From NCBI GenBank assembly GCA_002707605.1, contig PANK01000020.1, positions 1 to 62,100 of the forward strand: 62,100 bases of DNA, written 5' to 3'. Positions 37,507 through 49,202 of this stretch are shown here, piece after piece. Numbering within the stretch: the stretch's first letter is position 1; each line of letters opens with the position of its first letter. The translations under genes and the position numbers were made by a program. This stretch comes from Hoeflea sp. GTDB taxonomy: Bacteria; Pseudomonadota; Alphaproteobacteria; Rhizobiales; Rhizobiaceae. The notes under the pieces were generated by a model that saw only the letters and a list, made by a program, of their open reading frames with translations, was not told the DNA's origin and did not search any database.

Positions 37507-40500
37507 GGCTTCAGCCCCTGGCTCTTGGTTTGCGTCTGGCGCATCGCCTCGGACTGTTTCAGGGCCTGCTGGGTGCGCTCGTGCGCGGCCAGCTGCTGGC
37601 CGGCCCGCATGGTGGGCCAAGCGGTGCTGAGCTTTTCCCGGTCGCCGGGCGACATGCCGTGGGCCGCCTTGTCGAAGGTCGCGCCCGACGGAGCCTTGGC
37701 CATATTTCCAAGCAATGTCCGCTCCCCGAACCGCTCCGAGACCGCCTTGTTGAAGGTGTCGAGTTCGGCCTTCACCATGCGGTCGGCCAGTGCAAATCCG
37801 AGCGCGGATGCCAGGTCGTTCCTATCGATGGCGTCCCGAACCTTTTCCATGGCGCGCGCCGCCGCCGGCGAAAGGGAGGGGATATCGATCGATGTCCGCT
37901 TGCGGTGACCTTCCTCTTCCAGCCTGTACTTGGCCGTCGCCCTCTCCCTCATGTCGAGATAGCGTTCGAGGTCCTTGCGCAGTGCCGGCACGTTGACTTC
38001 CGCCACGCGCCGCTCTTCGCGATCCGAACGGCTCGCCAGCAATCCTTCTCGACCCTTGAGCGCGCCGAAGCTCGCCGCATTCTGCTCGATCTCGCCAAGA
38101 CGCTGACTGGCAACGTTCGGGTCTTCGAAAACGGCCTCCAAACGCATGGCCTTGAAGGCGGATTCGGGATCCGCATAAACGAGGCGAATGCGGTCGGAGA
38201 AATTGTCCCACTGCTTTTGCAGGGCGGGATCGGATTGCAGCTTTTCGTCGGCCGCATCGGTGACCGACATGGTGAAACTGGAAATGCCCTTGACCATCGG
38301 CTCGGCCTTTCTGACTGATTCCGGGGATTGGTGAAGCGGTCGATCGACAAGGCCGATGCGCCCGCCGGCGGCACGAAGCCGAAGGCCGAGATCGACCAGT
38401 GTTTGTTTCTGCCGGATCGTCCATTGAACCCGGTCGCGCATCAGCGTCCGCGCAACACGCACGAGATGTAGACCGCGATTGTTGGCGAAGCGAAGCGCCT
38501 GGGCATAGAAGCGGCCGCCCGCGTAATCGAGCGTGACTTCCTTGGCGTTCTTTCGGGAGAGGAGTTTCTCCAGACCGCCGGCGAGGTGGAAGGATCGGCT
38601 GCCATAATAGAGTGCCATGTCCTCCCGATGCCGGGTCATCGCGACATAGGTCAGATGCCGGTCGAGCGAGAGCGAAGCCAGCACTTTCACGCGATCGACC
38701 GTCGCGCCCTGCGACTTGTGGATGGTCGTGGCATAGCCGTGATCGAGGTTGCGATAGAAGCGCTGGTCGACAGTGACGCGGGTTGCGGCCTCCCCGTCCC
38801 CGATCGTCGCGACGATACGGCCGGGCGCGGCCTCGATGACCTTTGCGATCATGCCATTCTTGACGCCGAGCGAGCCTTCGTTCTTGAGGAAAACAATCTG
38901 ATCGCCGGCGGCGAACTGTCTGGGTCCGTCCTCTGTCCGAAAGGCATACCCCTCTTCAATGATGCCGCGCTCGACGAGCTTCCCGCGCGCCATGGTGTTG
39001 AGCTGACGGACATCGCGGCGCAGATGCGCGAGGATCAAAGTCGACTTTGCCGGATCGTAATCCCGGTTCCAGTCGGCGATGAGGGTTTCGATCGCATCGG
39101 CTTTCAGCGTCTGCGCGATCAGCTTGCCTTTGGCGCGATATGCAGAGAGCGCTTCCTTGACCCGCCCACGGGCCAGATCGAGGGATGCCGCCCGCATCCA
39201 TGGTTCATTCTGACGGTAGATGGTTTCGAGCTCGGCGTAGCCGGTGCGCTCGACGATCGCCCGGAAGGCAGCACCCGCCTCGATCGGCTGCAGCTGCTCG
39301 GCGTCACCGACAAGGATCAATTTCGCGCCCGACTTGGTAACCGCTTCAACGAAGGTCGCCATCTGCCGGGACGACACCATGCCCGCCTCGTCGAGAACGA
39401 AGACTGTCTTGTCATCGAGACGCCGGCGGCCCTGTTGCCAACCAAGCTCCCAGGAGGCGAGCGTACGCGACGGGATGCCGGCTTCCTTCTCCAGACCCTC
39501 GGCCGCCTTGCCCGCAAGCGCGCCACCTACGACGTTGTACCCGGCCAGTTCCCATGCTTCCCGGGCGGCCTTCATCATCGTCGTCTTGCCGGCCCCTGCC
39601 CGGCCGACGACGGTCGCGATCCGCTCCGCGCCCGCCACATGCTCGATGGCCGTCCGCTGCTCGTCCGATAGCCGCTCATGGCGGCCAAAGACGGCTTCCA
39701 GGACCTTCGCCCGGACCCCAAACCCGCTCTTTCCCGAAAGCCAGTCCGCGCGGCTGACCATCTCGGATTCGAGCCGGATCATCGCCCGTGTCGTCAGCCG
39801 CGCCGGGACACGCGCGCCTGTCGCGAAGTCAATGGTCTCATCGGCGAGCTTCAGGCATTCCGGGCTTTCCGCAATCCGCGCCAGGAGACGCTGGAAGCTT
39901 GCTGGATCGTCGATATAGCGGTGCAGGACCTTGGCGATGTCGCGCTGATCGAAGACGCTCTTCTCCGAGGTGAGAATGTCGAGCACCAGCCCGGGCCGGG
40001 CCTCGATCCGCGCGGTGTTCTTTTGCCGTTGTGCCTCATGCAGGGCAAGCCATTCGAGATCGATGGCGCTGGCATTGGTCTTGGCCTTGCGCTGCAGCGC
40101 CTTTGCCGCAACGCCAATATGGGTGGTCGGCTGGATGTCGATGCCGCGCTCGGCATAGGAGCGGCCATCGACGCGGATTTCCAAACCGGCAAGGGCAAGG
40201 TGATGGTTCTGAAGATCGAGCCATCTTTGCCGTTGCTCGAGGAATTCTGACTTCTCACCGGACCAGAGCTTGTACTGGATTTTCCCGGTTTTCATCCGGA
40301 CCGGCTGTCCGTCCGGCCCGATCACCGCGACCTTCTTCGAACCGAACCCGTCCTCGGTCAGGGGGCGTAGTGTGGTCATCAGGTGGATGTGCGGATTGCG
40401 CGCGCCAATCCGGCTCTGATCGGGATCAGAGCCAAAGGTATTGGCGCCACTGAGAAAGTCATCGTCGTGGAAGACCCAGTCGGCAACCTGCCCGCGCGAA

Positions 40501-40871
40501 AGCACCTGCTCGGAGACGAACTGCCGGACCAGGGCGATGTTCTGGTCCCGGCTGAGCTCGACCGGCAAAGCAATGATGAATTCCTTGGCGAGCTGGGCGT
40601 CGCAGCGTTTCTCGAAGGCTTCCACCGTGTTCCAGAAAGCCTCGGCTGCGCCCGCCACGGACCGGTCGGCGATCATGTCGCGTGCCCATTTCGGGGCATC
40701 GGGCGGCAGCAGGAACTCCTCGTGGGTCAGGTTCTTCTTGTTAGAATAGTCGACCGTGCGCGCTTCCGCCTCGTGGCTCATCTTCGCGCAATGGCGATAT
40801 GCGGCGGACAGCACCGCGCTGCGGCCATTTCCGCGCGAAATGAGCTGAGGTGTGAAATGCGTGATCGCCAC
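37503..40871 (-). CDS. traA: Ti-type conjugative relaxase/helicase TraA
   Basis: [42 protein letters not shown]; helicase [18 protein letters not shown]. Confidence 0.95.
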   Translation of the reverse strand: MAITHFTPQLISRGNGRSAVLSAAYRHCAKMSHEAEARTVDYSNKKNLTHEEFLLPPDAPKWARDMIADRSVAGAAEAFWNTVEAFEKRCDAQLAKEFIIALPVELSRDQNIALVRQFVSEQVLSRGQVADWVFHDDDFLSGANTFGSDPDQSRIGARNPHIHLMTTLRPLTEDGFGSKKVAVIGPDGQPVRMKTGKIQYKLWSGEKSEFLEQRQRWLDLQNHHLALAGLEIRVDGRSYAERGIDIQPTTHIGVAAKALQRKAKTNASAIDLEWLALHEAQRQKNTARIEARPGLVLDILTSEKSVFDQRDIAKVLHRYIDDPASFQRLLARIAESPECLKLADETIDFATGARVPARLTTRAMIRLESEMVSRADWLSGKSGFGVRAKVLEAVFGRHERLSDEQRTAIEHVAGAERIATVVGRAGAGKTTMMKAAREAWELAGYNVVGGALAGKAAEGLEKEAGIPSRTLASWELGWQQGRRRLDDKTVFVLDEAGMVSSRQMATFVEAVTKSGAKLILVGDAEQLQPIEAGAAFRAIVERTGYAELETIYRQNEPWMRAASLDLARGRVKEALSAYRAKGKLIAQTLKADAIETLIADWNRDYDPAKSTLILAHLRRDVRQLNTMARGKLVERGIIEEGYAFRTEDGPRQFAAGDQIVFLKNEGSLGVKNGMIAKVIEAAPGRIVATIGDGEAATRVTVDQRFYRNLDHGYATTIHKSQGATVDRVKVLASLSLDRHLTYVAMTRHREDMALYYGSRSFHLAGGLEKLLSRKNAKEVTLDYAGGRFYAQALRFANNRGLHLVRVARTLMRDRVQWTIRQKQTLVDLGLRLRAAGGRIGLVDRPLHQSPESVRKAEPMVKGISSFTMSVTDAADEKLQSDPALQKQWDNFSDRIRLVYADPESAFKAMRLEAVFEDPNVASQRLGEIEQNAASFGALKGREGLLASRSDREERRVAEVNVPALRKDLERYLDMRERATAKYRLEEEGHRKRTSIDIPSLSPAAARAMEKVRDAIDRNDLASALGFALADRMVKAELDTFNKAVSERFGERTLLGNMAKAPSGATFDKAAHGMSPGDREKLSTAWPTMRAGQQLAAHERTQQALKQSEAMRQTQTKSQGLKP

Positions 40872-40952
40872 GGGCCATCAGGCTCCTGAGAAACAAGTCC
40901 AACCTTGTTCCGAGAGGACGGCGGCCTACCCCATCAGGGGCGGCCGCTAGCC

Positions 40953-40986
40953 ACGTCGCGTTCGCGACGTATTACTGCGCCCTTGG
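40953..40986 (+). other. oriT: oriT with inverted repeat and nic core (Ti/RSF1010 class)
   Basis: ACGTCGCG-TT-CGCGACGT followed by ATTACTGCG|CCCTTGG, between divergent traA and traC; predicted cleavage between 40979 and 40980. Confidence 0.85.
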
Positions 40987-41038
40987 ACGCATTCCTTCGG
41001 AACGCTGGGATGATCTCTCAAAGAGTCGGGTCTCTCGA

Positions 41039-41056
41039 CCCGGCATTTCTGCCGGG
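41039..41056. promoter_or_regulatory. 18-bp dyad upstream of traC (candidate tra box/operator)
   Basis: CCCGGCA-TTTC-TGCCGGG; similar dyad at 17058-17075 upstream of trbB. Confidence 0.4.
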
Positions 41057-41128
41057 ATGCGCTGAACGCGCACCCGGGCGATTCTGCTCATGGCCTTCAG
41101 CCATTCGCGAGAACCGGGAGCAGACGGA

Positions 41129-41392
41129 ATGAAAAAGTCCTCATCGAAGATCAAGGAAGACATCGCCAAGCTGCAGGAGCAGCTCAAGGCCGCAGAAGCA
41201 CGCGAGGCCGAACGGATCGGACGGCTCGCGCTCAAGGCTGGTCTGGGAGAAATCGAGATCGACGACGCGAAGCTTGTCGAAGCCTTCGAGGATCTGGCGA
41301 AACGGTTTCGTGGCGGCGGCGGCGAGACCCGGAAATCTCCGCTCACACAAAACCCGGCTGGCGCGTCTTCGGGCGCGAATAACGAGGCTTGA
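41129..41392 (+). CDS. traC: Conjugal transfer protein TraC
   Basis: [45 protein letters not shown]... Confidence 0.9.
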   Translation: MKKSSSKIKEDIAKLQEQLKAAEAREAERIGRLALKAGLGEIEIDDAKLVEAFEDLAKRFRGGGGETRKSPLTQNPAGASSGANNEA

Positions 41393-41396
41393 GCGC

Positions 41397-41612
41397 ATGC
41401 GACAGGCAAGCCGGTCCGACGCGCGCAAGAAGGACACGCGCGAGAAGATCCAGCTCGGCGGTCTGATCGTCAAAGCTGGTCTTCGCTACGAGAAGCGGGC
41501 GCTCCTGCTCGGACTGCTGATCGACGGCGTCAGCCGGATAACAGCGGACGAAGGGGAGCGGGAGCGGCTGACGGCGATCGGATCGGAGGCGTTTTCCAGT
41601 GACCCTGAATAA
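41397..41612 (+). CDS. traD: Conjugal transfer protein TraD
   Basis: [34 protein letters not shown]... Confidence 0.9.
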   Translation: MRQASRSDARKKDTREKIQLGGLIVKAGLRYEKRALLLGLLIDGVSRITADEGERERLTAIGSEAFSSDPE

Positions 41613-43527
41613 GCTCCTCCTCGTGATCGCTCCCGTCGGCCTGATGATCGCTATGTGTCTTGGGCTCACTGGCTCGGAAACCTGGCTGGCACGGTTCGGC
41701 AATTCGGCCGAGACGCAGCAAACGCTGGGGCGGATCGGCATTGCCCTGCCCTATCTGTCTGCCGCGGCCGTTGGGGTGACCTTTCTCTTCGCCGCGCGTG
41801 GCGCCATGGCGATCAAATCCGCCGGCTTTGGTGTTCTAGTGGGTGCGGTCTGCGTGATCGCCCTTGCGGTAATGCACGAAGTGTCGCGGCTCAGCGGTTT
41901 CGCGGACGCGGTTCCCGATGGACACCGGTTGATCGAATATGCCGATCCTTCGACGGGCATCGGGGCGATGGTCTGCTTCGTCGCCGGCATGTTCGCGCTT
42001 CGGGTTGCGCTGCGTGGCGATGCCGCTTTCGCAAGCATGAAGCCACGCCGTCTGACGGGCAAGCGTGCCATCCACGGTTCGGCGGACTGGATGACGCTCG
42101 GCGAGGCCAAACGGATGTTTGGCGGAGACGGCGGAATTGTCGTCGGCGAGGCCTATCGCGTCGACAAGGACAGCATCGCAAGCCACACGTTTCGGGCTGA
42201 TGACAAACAGTCCTGGGGGGCCGGTGGCAATTCGCCGCTCCTCTGCTTCGACGCTTCGTTCGGATCGACCCACGGCCTGGTATTCGCCGGGTCGGGCGGT
42301 TTCAAGACAACATCGGTCACGATCCCCACAGCGCTCAAATGGGGCGGTGGGCTGGTGGCCCTCGACCCATCCAATGAAGTCGCACCCATGGTCATCGATC
42401 ACCGGCGCAAGGCAGGCCGCGAGGTCTTCGTGCTGAGCCCGAAGGATGCCTCGGTCGGATTCAATGTCCTCGACTGGATCGGCCGCTATGGCGGCACGAA
42501 GGAAGAGGATGTCGTCGCCGTGGCGAGCTGGGTCGTCACCGATGTCGGCAGGCAGACATCCATGCGCGACGACTTCTTCCGCGCTTCCGCTCTGCAGCTC
42601 GTCACCGCGCTGATCGCCGATGTCTGCCTCTCGGGTCATACGGAAAAGGAACAGCAGACGCTGCGCCAGGTGCGCATGAACCTCTCCGAGCCGGAACCGA
42701 AACTGCGCGAGCGGCTGCAGTCAATTCACGACAATTCCAAATCCGAGTTCGTGCGGGAAAACGTCGCCGCCTTCGTCAACATGACCCCGGAAACCTTCTC
42801 CGGTGTCTATGCCAACGCCATCAAGGAAACCCATTGGCTGAGCTACCCGAACTATGCGGCCCTCGTGTCCGGGTCGAGCCTGTCGACCGACGATTTCGCG
42901 AACGGAAAGACGGATATCTTCGTCAATCTCGACCTGAAGACCCTCGAGGCCCATCCGGGCCTTGCCCGCACGATCATCGGCGCGTTGCTGAACGCGATCT
43001 ACAATCGGAATGGAGAAACCAAGGGCCGAACGTTGTTCCTGCTCGATGAGGTGGCGCGCCTCGGCTACCTGCGTATTCTGGAAACCGCACGGGACGCCGG
43101 CCGCAAGTACGGCATCAGCCTGCTCTTGCTCTTTCAGTCGATCGGACAGATGCGCGAGACCTATGGCGGCCGCGACGCCACATCGAAATGGTTCGAGAGC
43201 GCCTCCTGGGTGTCTTTTGCGGCGATCAACGATCCGGAGACCGCCGAATACATCTCGCGGCGATGCGGCAATACCACCGTCGAGGTCGATCAGTTGAGCC
43301 GGACATCGCAGATGTCAGGATCGTCACGAACACGCTCGAAGCAGTTGGCGGGACGGCCGCTCATTCTTCCCGAAGAAGTGCTGTGCATGCGCGGTGACGA
43401 ACAGATCGTGTTCACCTCGGGCAATCCGCCGCTCCGATGCGGGCGTGCGATCTGGTTCCGGCGGGATGACATGAAATCGGTCGTTGCGACGAACCGGTTT
43501 CACAAAGAACAATCCTCGGCAACGTAG
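41599..43527 (+). CDS. traG: Coupling protein TraG (VirD4-like), GTG start
   Basis: [38 protein letters not shown]. Confidence 0.95.
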   Translation: MTLNKLLLVIAPVGLMIAMCLGLTGSETWLARFGNSAETQQTLGRIGIALPYLSAAAVGVTFLFAARGAMAIKSAGFGVLVGAVCVIALAVMHEVSRLSGFADAVPDGHRLIEYADPSTGIGAMVCFVAGMFALRVALRGDAAFASMKPRRLTGKRAIHGSADWMTLGEAKRMFGGDGGIVVGEAYRVDKDSIASHTFRADDKQSWGAGGNSPLLCFDASFGSTHGLVFAGSGGFKTTSVTIPTALKWGGGLVALDPSNEVAPMVIDHRRKAGREVFVLSPKDASVGFNVLDWIGRYGGTKEEDVVAVASWVVTDVGRQTSMRDDFFRASALQLVTALIADVCLSGHTEKEQQTLRQVRMNLSEPEPKLRERLQSIHDNSKSEFVRENVAAFVNMTPETFSGVYANAIKETHWLSYPNYAALVSGSSLSTDDFANGKTDIFVNLDLKTLEAHPGLARTIIGALLNAIYNRNGETKGRTLFLLDEVARLGYLRILETARDAGRKYGISLLLLFQSIGQMRETYGGRDATSKWFESASWVSFAAINDPETAEYISRRCGNTTVEVDQLSRTSQMSGSSRTRSKQLAGRPLILPEEVLCMRGDEQIVFTSGNPPLRCGRAIWFRRDDMKSVVATNRFHKEQSSAT

Positions 43528-43654
43528 TGATTGGAGGCGCCCGTCGCGAACAGCAAGTATTGGATCAACTTCTCTGCCGCTGAATTTAATACTCTGATCC
43601 CCTGCTTGTCAGAGATCGCAATCTGTCGAAAATGGATTGCAACTGGAGGGAACC

Positions 43655-44731
43655 ATGTCGTTTCTCAAATGGCTGTTTGGCAAATCGAGCACGAGAGGTG
43701 GAGACGCTCGGCCGGGTGCAGAAGGCTGGGCGATTTCAGAGAACGGCAACCCGACGATGGTCGATGGGCAAATTCGCATCACCGTCTTTCCTCAGGACCG
43801 TGGTTGGAAGTTTTGTATTGCCGATGTCGATGACCGGAATGACCCATATTTCTCCGATGTCTATTCCAGTGAAGTAGCTGCGAAGGAGGAAGCGCTTGCG
43901 CATCTCCGAGGTGAGCCTACCGTCCATGAGCCGCATTCTGCATCCCGCACTGAAGATGGTCGCGATCAATGGGAGGCCCATATTCGTGCTCGATCAGTTC
44001 TAATTGAGGAAATACAGAAGCTTCTTTCGGAGAACCCCGAGCTTGGCATTACCGCCTTGCGCAAGCCGGAAGCCAAGGTGTCGAGCCACCTCAAACAGCT
44101 CAAATGGCAGATCGCCGAGTACCATCGTGCGGGCGTGTCGGTCTCCATGATTGCTCAGTCCGAGCGCCAAGAGGCTCTTCTTTCGGGACTCGCAGACAAG
44201 ATCGGCGAACGGATAAAGGCAAAGCAGGCGCAGCGCCCAGCTCGCAAGCCGCCCGTCTCGGACAGCCAGTTGTCGTCCGATCTGGCTGGAAAGGTCGATG
44301 ATGTCATCGGCTTGCTTGCGAAACAGGAGGTAATCGATGCCGAAGAGCAGGCGCGACTTCACCGGAACTCAATAAGAGCGACGACAGATAGAATGCTGGA
44401 GGAAGGGATCACCTATGGCCTAGCGTCAAATGGACCGGACTTCCTGAACCATGATGAAAGCTCGTTCCGCGCCTTCATGAAGACTGCAAACCAGGATCTT
44501 GGATGGCAGTGCGACACTATCTCCGATGCCTTCAGACGGTATCTTACCTCGGGGGAAATTCCGGCGCCGCACTATCCAATGAGGGTCGCTGTTTTGCTGC
44601 GCAAGGAAAAGGACTTCGAGCGGGAGAAGCGTTTTCTCGCAGCGTGCTGCAAGCACTTCCCATCAGAAAACGGAACCACCTATGCGAAGCTTGTTGAGCG
44701 GGCGAAGAAGACGGGTGCGATCCCGGGCTAG
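43655..44731 (+). CDS. Hypothetical protein
   Basis: GGAGGG RBS then MSFLKWLFGKSSTRGG...; 359 aa, no family recognised. Confidence 0.6.
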   Translation: MSFLKWLFGKSSTRGGDARPGAEGWAISENGNPTMVDGQIRITVFPQDRGWKFCIADVDDRNDPYFSDVYSSEVAAKEEALAHLRGEPTVHEPHSASRTEDGRDQWEAHIRARSVLIEEIQKLLSENPELGITALRKPEAKVSSHLKQLKWQIAEYHRAGVSVSMIAQSERQEALLSGLADKIGERIKAKQAQRPARKPPVSDSQLSSDLAGKVDDVIGLLAKQEVIDAEEQARLHRNSIRATTDRMLEEGITYGLASNGPDFLNHDESSFRAFMKTANQDLGWQCDTISDAFRRYLTSGEIPAPHYPMRVAVLLRKEKDFEREKRFLAACCKHFPSENGTTYAKLVERAKKTGAIPG

Positions 44732-44757
44732 CATCAATTCCATGAATCGATCCGTAT

Positions 44758-44803
44758 CCAACGATTCAAGAAACTCGTTGGACGTCGCTTCCACAGGAAG
44801 CGA
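44758..44803. repeat. Two adjacent hairpins upstream of WGR gene
   Basis: CCAACGA-N10-TCGTTGG (44758-44781) and TCGCTTCC-ACA-GGAAGCGA (44785-44803), perfect stems. Confidence 0.6.
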
Positions 44804-44814
44804 GACTCTGGGCC

Positions 44815-45078
44815 ATGAGCAATTCCGATCCCGTTCACCTCAGGCGCGTGGACCCTGCACAGAATATGCGACGATTCTACAGCCTTTCGATACAGCCAAC
44901 GCTGTTCGGGGGCGCCTCTCTCATTCGCGATTGGGGGAGGATCGGCACGCGCGGTCAAACCATGATGGAGACATTCGACACGGCCGATGATGCCGATCTG
45001 GCATTCGACCGTCTGGAGCGAAGCAAGAGACGCCGCGGGTATCGCGATGCGTTCGGGGGGATCAAGCCGCATCAGTGA
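44815..45078 (+). CDS. Stand-alone WGR-domain protein
   Basis: MRRFYSLSIQPTLFGGASLIRDWGRIGTRGQTMMETFDTADDADLAFDRLERSKRRRGY. Confidence 0.85.
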   Translation: MSNSDPVHLRRVDPAQNMRRFYSLSIQPTLFGGASLIRDWGRIGTRGQTMMETFDTADDADLAFDRLERSKRRRGYRDAFGGIKPHQ

Positions 45079-45103
45079 ATGCGATCGATAAGCGCTGACA
45101 TAC

Positions 45104-45134
45104 AAAAAAGGCCCCGCCGTGCGGCGAGGCCCTT
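45104..45134 (-). terminator. Rho-independent terminator of the DUF736 gene
   Basis: Minus strand AAGGGCCTCGCC-GCAC-GGCGGGGCCTTTTTT between convergent genes. Confidence 0.75.
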
Positions 45135-45147
45135 GTCTTCTAGGAGA

Positions 45148-45465
45148 TCAGTCGCGGTTGGAATTCGGGCGCGACCAGATCAGCTGCATGCCCTCTTCGC
45201 CTTCCACCTCGACCAGGGTGGCGTAGATCGGAGCCGGGAAGCTCGGGTCGTCCAGCTTGACCGAGAGATAGTCGCGTTCGGTTCCCTTGGCCTGCTTCTG
45301 CCAGGCGGCGCCCAGTTCGACGGCGCCGGAGAAGATGCGGAACTGCGGGCCATTGTCGGAGGGGTTCTCGACACGCTCGAAGCGGGCCTTGACGTTGAGG
45401 GCGAGGGTCTTAATCTGACCGGTGAAGCCGTTCTTGGTGGTGGTGAAAGTGCCGATGTTTGCCAT
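45148..45465 (-). CDS. DUF736 domain-containing protein
   Basis: [33 protein letters not shown]...GAAWQKQ. Confidence 0.88.
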   Translation of the reverse strand: MANIGTFTTTKNGFTGQIKTLALNVKARFERVENPSDNGPQFRIFSGAVELGAAWQKQAKGTERDYLSVKLDDPSFPAPIYATLVEVEGEEGMQLIWSRPNSNRD

Positions 45466-46135
45466 TGTCCTATTCCTTTTCGATGTTTCGGGCCGCGCCC
45501 ATCGCGGCCTCGATGGCTGTCGAAGAGACCGGTAACGATCGGCGCGCATCCCGAAGGGACCGCAATGAAATGGAGGACGGCGGGACGGGGCTTTCTTGTC
45601 TCGCGAGGAATGGCGGCGCAGCCGCCAGGGGAAGAAAGTTCCGGTCCGCCGTTGCGACAAGCCGGGCGAGGCGAAGCCGCTTGCCGGTCAGACATGCCAA
45701 ATCGAGACCGCGTTGGGCGAGCTCCGCGAGAGACGACGGCAAAAGGAATAGGCCATGACGTGGCGAACGCGCCTACGACCACCAGTTACAGACTCCCCAT
45801 CGATAGATCGACCTCGGCTCAGTTCAAGGCGACCCATTTGCCGGATCGTGAATCCCAGTACTATTGGCCTGCCATCTGCCAATCTTCGGTGACCTAACGC
45901 GCGACCGGAAAAGAGAGAGCAGGCATCCGGTCGAGTGTAGCCTTCCGCCGAAAGCTGAGCGGCTGTTGCCAGGATCTTGCTCTGACCCCTCGTGTTGAAA
46001 ATAGGCAGGCACCGCAGATACTCGGTCGTTCCGGACCATCGTCTTGATTGATGATGACGGAAACTCGCCGCCGAAGTGGCCTCACATCAAGCGCCGCACA
46101 TCGCCCTTCCGCAGTCGTATTCGGGAGGCCGAGCA

Positions 46136-47065
46136 TCAGGCCGCCTCCCTCCCTTCAACCACCTCGGCAGGCTGAAGACCGTGGAGATAAGTCACCGCGC
46201 GCTGCGCATGCGCCGCTGCCTGAAAAATTGCCCACTTGTCGTCTTTGAGCACATGTAACCACGAGTGCAGGTAGCTGGCGTGATCCGGCCGGGGTTCGAG
46301 TTCCGGCACGATGCCGAGATCGGCGCACAGGAAGCAGCTCCCAAGCTCGGCAATGAGTTTTTCGCGGGCACGTTCGGAGCGATCCTTGTGATAGCGCGAG
46401 AGATCGCGTCCAACGCGATGCGCTGGCGCCGTCCAGTGGGTGGCCTCATGGCTGAGAACGGCGACGTAGGATTCCGCATCCCGGAAGCTCTCGAATGGCG
46501 GCATCTGGATGTGGTCGCTGGCAGAGGCGAAGTAGGCCTTCGACCCGCCATGGCGGATCACCGCACCGGTGTTTTCGAAGAAGCGGTCGGCATGCTCGAT
46601 CCGCGACACCGGGTCGATGATCCGGTCCTGCGGGTGATAATAGTGATCCGGCAGCCCATCGATCTGATCGCAATTGAAGACGGTGTAGGTTTTGAGAAAC
46701 GGGATGTCCCGCTCAACCTCGTCGCCACGCGAATCCGTTTCGGTCTTGGTGAAGCGGCTGGCATAGACGACGGTCGCGCCAGTTTCGCCCTTGCGCACCT
46801 GTGCCCCGATCTGCCCGGCCTGCCGATAGGTCATCCAGAGTGGTGCTTCGAATCCTCGGGCGAGGCTCTCCGACCAGAGGAGGAGCACGTTGATGCCTGT
46901 GTAGGGCTCGCCGGTGTGCCGGAGCGGCCGGGTTATCCGGCCCTTGAGGCCGCCCGCGCTCCAGGGTTTCATCCAGGGTCGGACGCCGTTTTCCAGATCG
47001 GCAACGATCGTCTCGGTGATCCGCGCATAGATATCGATACGCGGGCTTTTCTCTTTCTTTTTCAT
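46136..47065 (-). CDS. ardC: ArdC-like antirestriction protein (ssDNA-binding N-domain plus zincin-like C-domain)
   Basis: DIYARITETIVADLENGVRPWMKPW...GRITRPLRHTGEPYTGINVLLLW; HEATHW metallopeptidase motif. Confidence 0.9.
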   Translation of the reverse strand: MKKKEKSPRIDIYARITETIVADLENGVRPWMKPWSAGGLKGRITRPLRHTGEPYTGINVLLLWSESLARGFEAPLWMTYRQAGQIGAQVRKGETGATVVYASRFTKTETDSRGDEVERDIPFLKTYTVFNCDQIDGLPDHYYHPQDRIIDPVSRIEHADRFFENTGAVIRHGGSKAYFASASDHIQMPPFESFRDAESYVAVLSHEATHWTAPAHRVGRDLSRYHKDRSERAREKLIAELGSCFLCADLGIVPELEPRPDHASYLHSWLHVLKDDKWAIFQAAAHAQRAVTYLHGLQPAEVVEGREAA

Positions 47066-47341
47066 TTTCAGACCTCCTGATTTTCAGGACCGCGCCGATC
47101 GCGGTCCGTCACGAGGTCCGCCAATGGCGGGGCTTAAGGCAGGAGCGGCACCCGAGCCCGGGCCCCGGTGCGCGTAGCGCAACGGGGTGGCGAAGGGCCG
47201 GAACGAAGAGGAGGACGGCGAAGCCGTTGCCGCTGCTGCCGGCTCCGCCTGGACCTTGCTCGGGACGGACCACGGGCGGGGCATCCGCGCAGCGGTAAGG
47301 CGGCGCCTGGCGCCGCCTTCGAGGAGTGAGAGGATTGGTGG

Positions 47342-47527
47342 TCAATGGACCGAGTGGCCGCCGGTGTAGGGGTCGTATTCGAAGAGGATGACGATCTCGG
47401 CGTCTCCGACTTCGTCGGCGGGAAGCACGCCGTATTCATCGTCGGACTTGAAGAGGACGATCGGGGTCATGAGGGTGCGGGCGAGGTTCCAGGCGTGTTT
47501 CTGGGCGAGGGAAAGATCGTGCTGCAT
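47342..47527 (-). CDS. Small hypothetical plasmid protein
   Basis: MQHDLSLAQKHAWNLARTLMTPIVLFKSDDEYGVLPADE... Confidence 0.55.
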   Translation of the reverse strand: MQHDLSLAQKHAWNLARTLMTPIVLFKSDDEYGVLPADEVGDAEIVILFEYDPYTGGHSVH

Positions 47528-47860
47528 CTGAGGGCTCCATCGTTGGAGCGGGCCAATCCCGCTCTTGATGGCTCCGTCAGTGTGCGGCTTAGCGGACGCG
47601 ATCACCGCGCAGGCCAAAGCCAAGCGGCCGCCGCTTGCGAGCGGACCCTTTACGGGTTGATCGTGGAAGTCCGCGCCGCACCAGGAATGCCATCCCTAAA
47701 AGAGCGGGATTGGGCTGCGTCCGAGATAGCGTTCTGGCGATGTGCGGGTTGATTGGCCGGATCGAGGCTGGATAACCAGTACGGCGCTCTGCGCTGGTGC
47801 TAACAGGCCGACGTTCGTGCGGGAGACAAGGTCCTCAGGCGGGAAGGTTCGGTGCGGACG

Positions 47861-48256
47861 TCAGGTCCGTTTCACGGCCTTGATCGCTGACGTGCGGGCT
47901 GCCCGCTTGATTGTCGCGGCAATTTCGCGGAGGAACGCCGCGCTGACGGAACCGATTGGCTCGGTGGACACGAAATCATAGTCCTTGTCCATCTCAACGC
48001 GATTGAACTCGTTGAGAATGATCCAGCATGGCAGTGTCAGACCGATGCGCCGGCACTCGATTTCCGGAACACTCAAGCCGAGCTGGCCGCCGAGGGGCTG
48101 CTTGGACGTGAAGGGAAAAAGAAACACGGCCTCGGGATTGCCGGGCGTCTTGATGACGATGCAGACAGGGCGGGGCTTGCGGCCGGACTCCTCGCCCTTT
48201 TCGGCTTCGCGGTGCCACAAATAATGGAACTCGGCGACGTCACCCTGTTCAAGCAT
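47861..48256 (-). CDS. Putative toxin, PemK/MazF-like fold
   Basis: RPVCIVIKTPG...FLFPFTSKQPLGGQLGLSVPEIECRRIGL; 8-nt overlap with Phd-like gene. Confidence 0.5.
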   Translation of the reverse strand: MLEQGDVAEFHYLWHREAEKGEESGRKPRPVCIVIKTPGNPEAVFLFPFTSKQPLGGQLGLSVPEIECRRIGLTLPCWIILNEFNRVEMDKDYDFVSTEPIGSVSAAFLREIAATIKRAARTSAIKAVKRT

Positions 48257-48503
48257 CGTCTCTTGCTGGTTCGAGGATGGCGTCTATGCCGGACATCAGT
48301 TCCTCACGGACATCGTCTGGCGCATCATGCAGTGAATATGCCTTGGTCGGGCTCGGTTCGCCGCGCAGGCGGTGATAGTCTCGAGCGGAGAGAACAAAGA
48401 GCTTCTCCTTGCCGTGCTTGGTGAGCACGACCGGTTCGACCATTGCCGTCTCAAGGATTTCACCCGAGGAGCGATTCATGTCAGAAAAGGTGTATTGCTT
48501 CAT
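48249..48503 (-). CDS. Phd/YefM-like antitoxin
   Basis: YTFSDMNRSSGEILETAMVEPVVLTKHGKEKLFVLSARDYHRL. Confidence 0.8.
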   Translation of the reverse strand: MKQYTFSDMNRSSGEILETAMVEPVVLTKHGKEKLFVLSARDYHRLRGEPSPTKAYSLHDAPDDVREELMSGIDAILEPARDDA

Positions 48504-48614
48504 CTGGTGGCTCCAGCGTTTTACGTAAAATAGGTATTTTACGTTGTTTTGTCAATTCGAACCTAGCGAGCAGCATGGAAATGGGCGGAGCCGAAGAAGC
48601 CCCGCCCGAACGGC

Positions 48615-49202
48615 TCAGCCAAGAGCCGCCATCTGGAGTTCAGCCGCCTTGCGGTCGACGGTCTGGCCGGGATTTTCGACCTGGCGTTGGAAGGGCTTCC
48701 ACGCTTCGCCGACGACTTCCTCATAGGCGATGACGACGCCCTCGGCCGCGCAGCGGAGCGCATGGGCCTGAATGCCCATATCGGCCGCGAACTCGCGCTT
48801 GCGTTGAGCATTGCTGTCGAACCCGACAGGTCCGTCGAGATCCTCGTCGCGCGCCTCGTTGGCCGACTTCGCGGTTGCGTCTCGGGCTTCTGAGACCGCC
48901 CTGGAGTAGAACTGGCCGGCGCCATGGGCGGAACCGACATATGAACCGACGATGCGTTGCAGATGGATCTGCATGGCCCGGTCGCCGAGGCCTTCGTTCA
49001 GGGATTCGGCCGTGTCGACGATGATCTTGTGATGGAGATCGCGGATGCCGTCGCTGTCGATGACGGGAAGGCCGAAACTCTCGGAGATAAGAGAGGCCTG
49101 GGCGCTGTCGGGGCAAGCGAGCCGGACCATTTCGAGGGAAGCGCCCTTGCGGAGCTGGACGATCTTGCCGGATTGACGGGAGGGACGAGCGTTGCTGGTC
49201 AT
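48615..49202 (-). CDS. Hypothetical plasmid protein
   Basis: 195 aa MTSNARPSRQSGKIVQLRKGASLEMV...; RBS GGAAAGGA upstream. Confidence 0.6.
   Translation of the reverse strand: MTSNARPSRQSGKIVQLRKGASLEMVRLACPDSAQASLISESFGLPVIDSDGIRDLHHKIIVDTAESLNEGLGDRAMQIHLQRIVGSYVGSAHGAGQFYSRAVSEARDATAKSANEARDEDLDGPVGFDSNAQRKREFAADMGIQAHALRCAAEGVVIAYEEVVGEAWKPFQRQVENPGQTVDRKAAELQMAALG

Noticed and set aside
38586-39671. 361-aa plus-strand ORF
   Set aside because: Antisense to the traA relaxase coding region.
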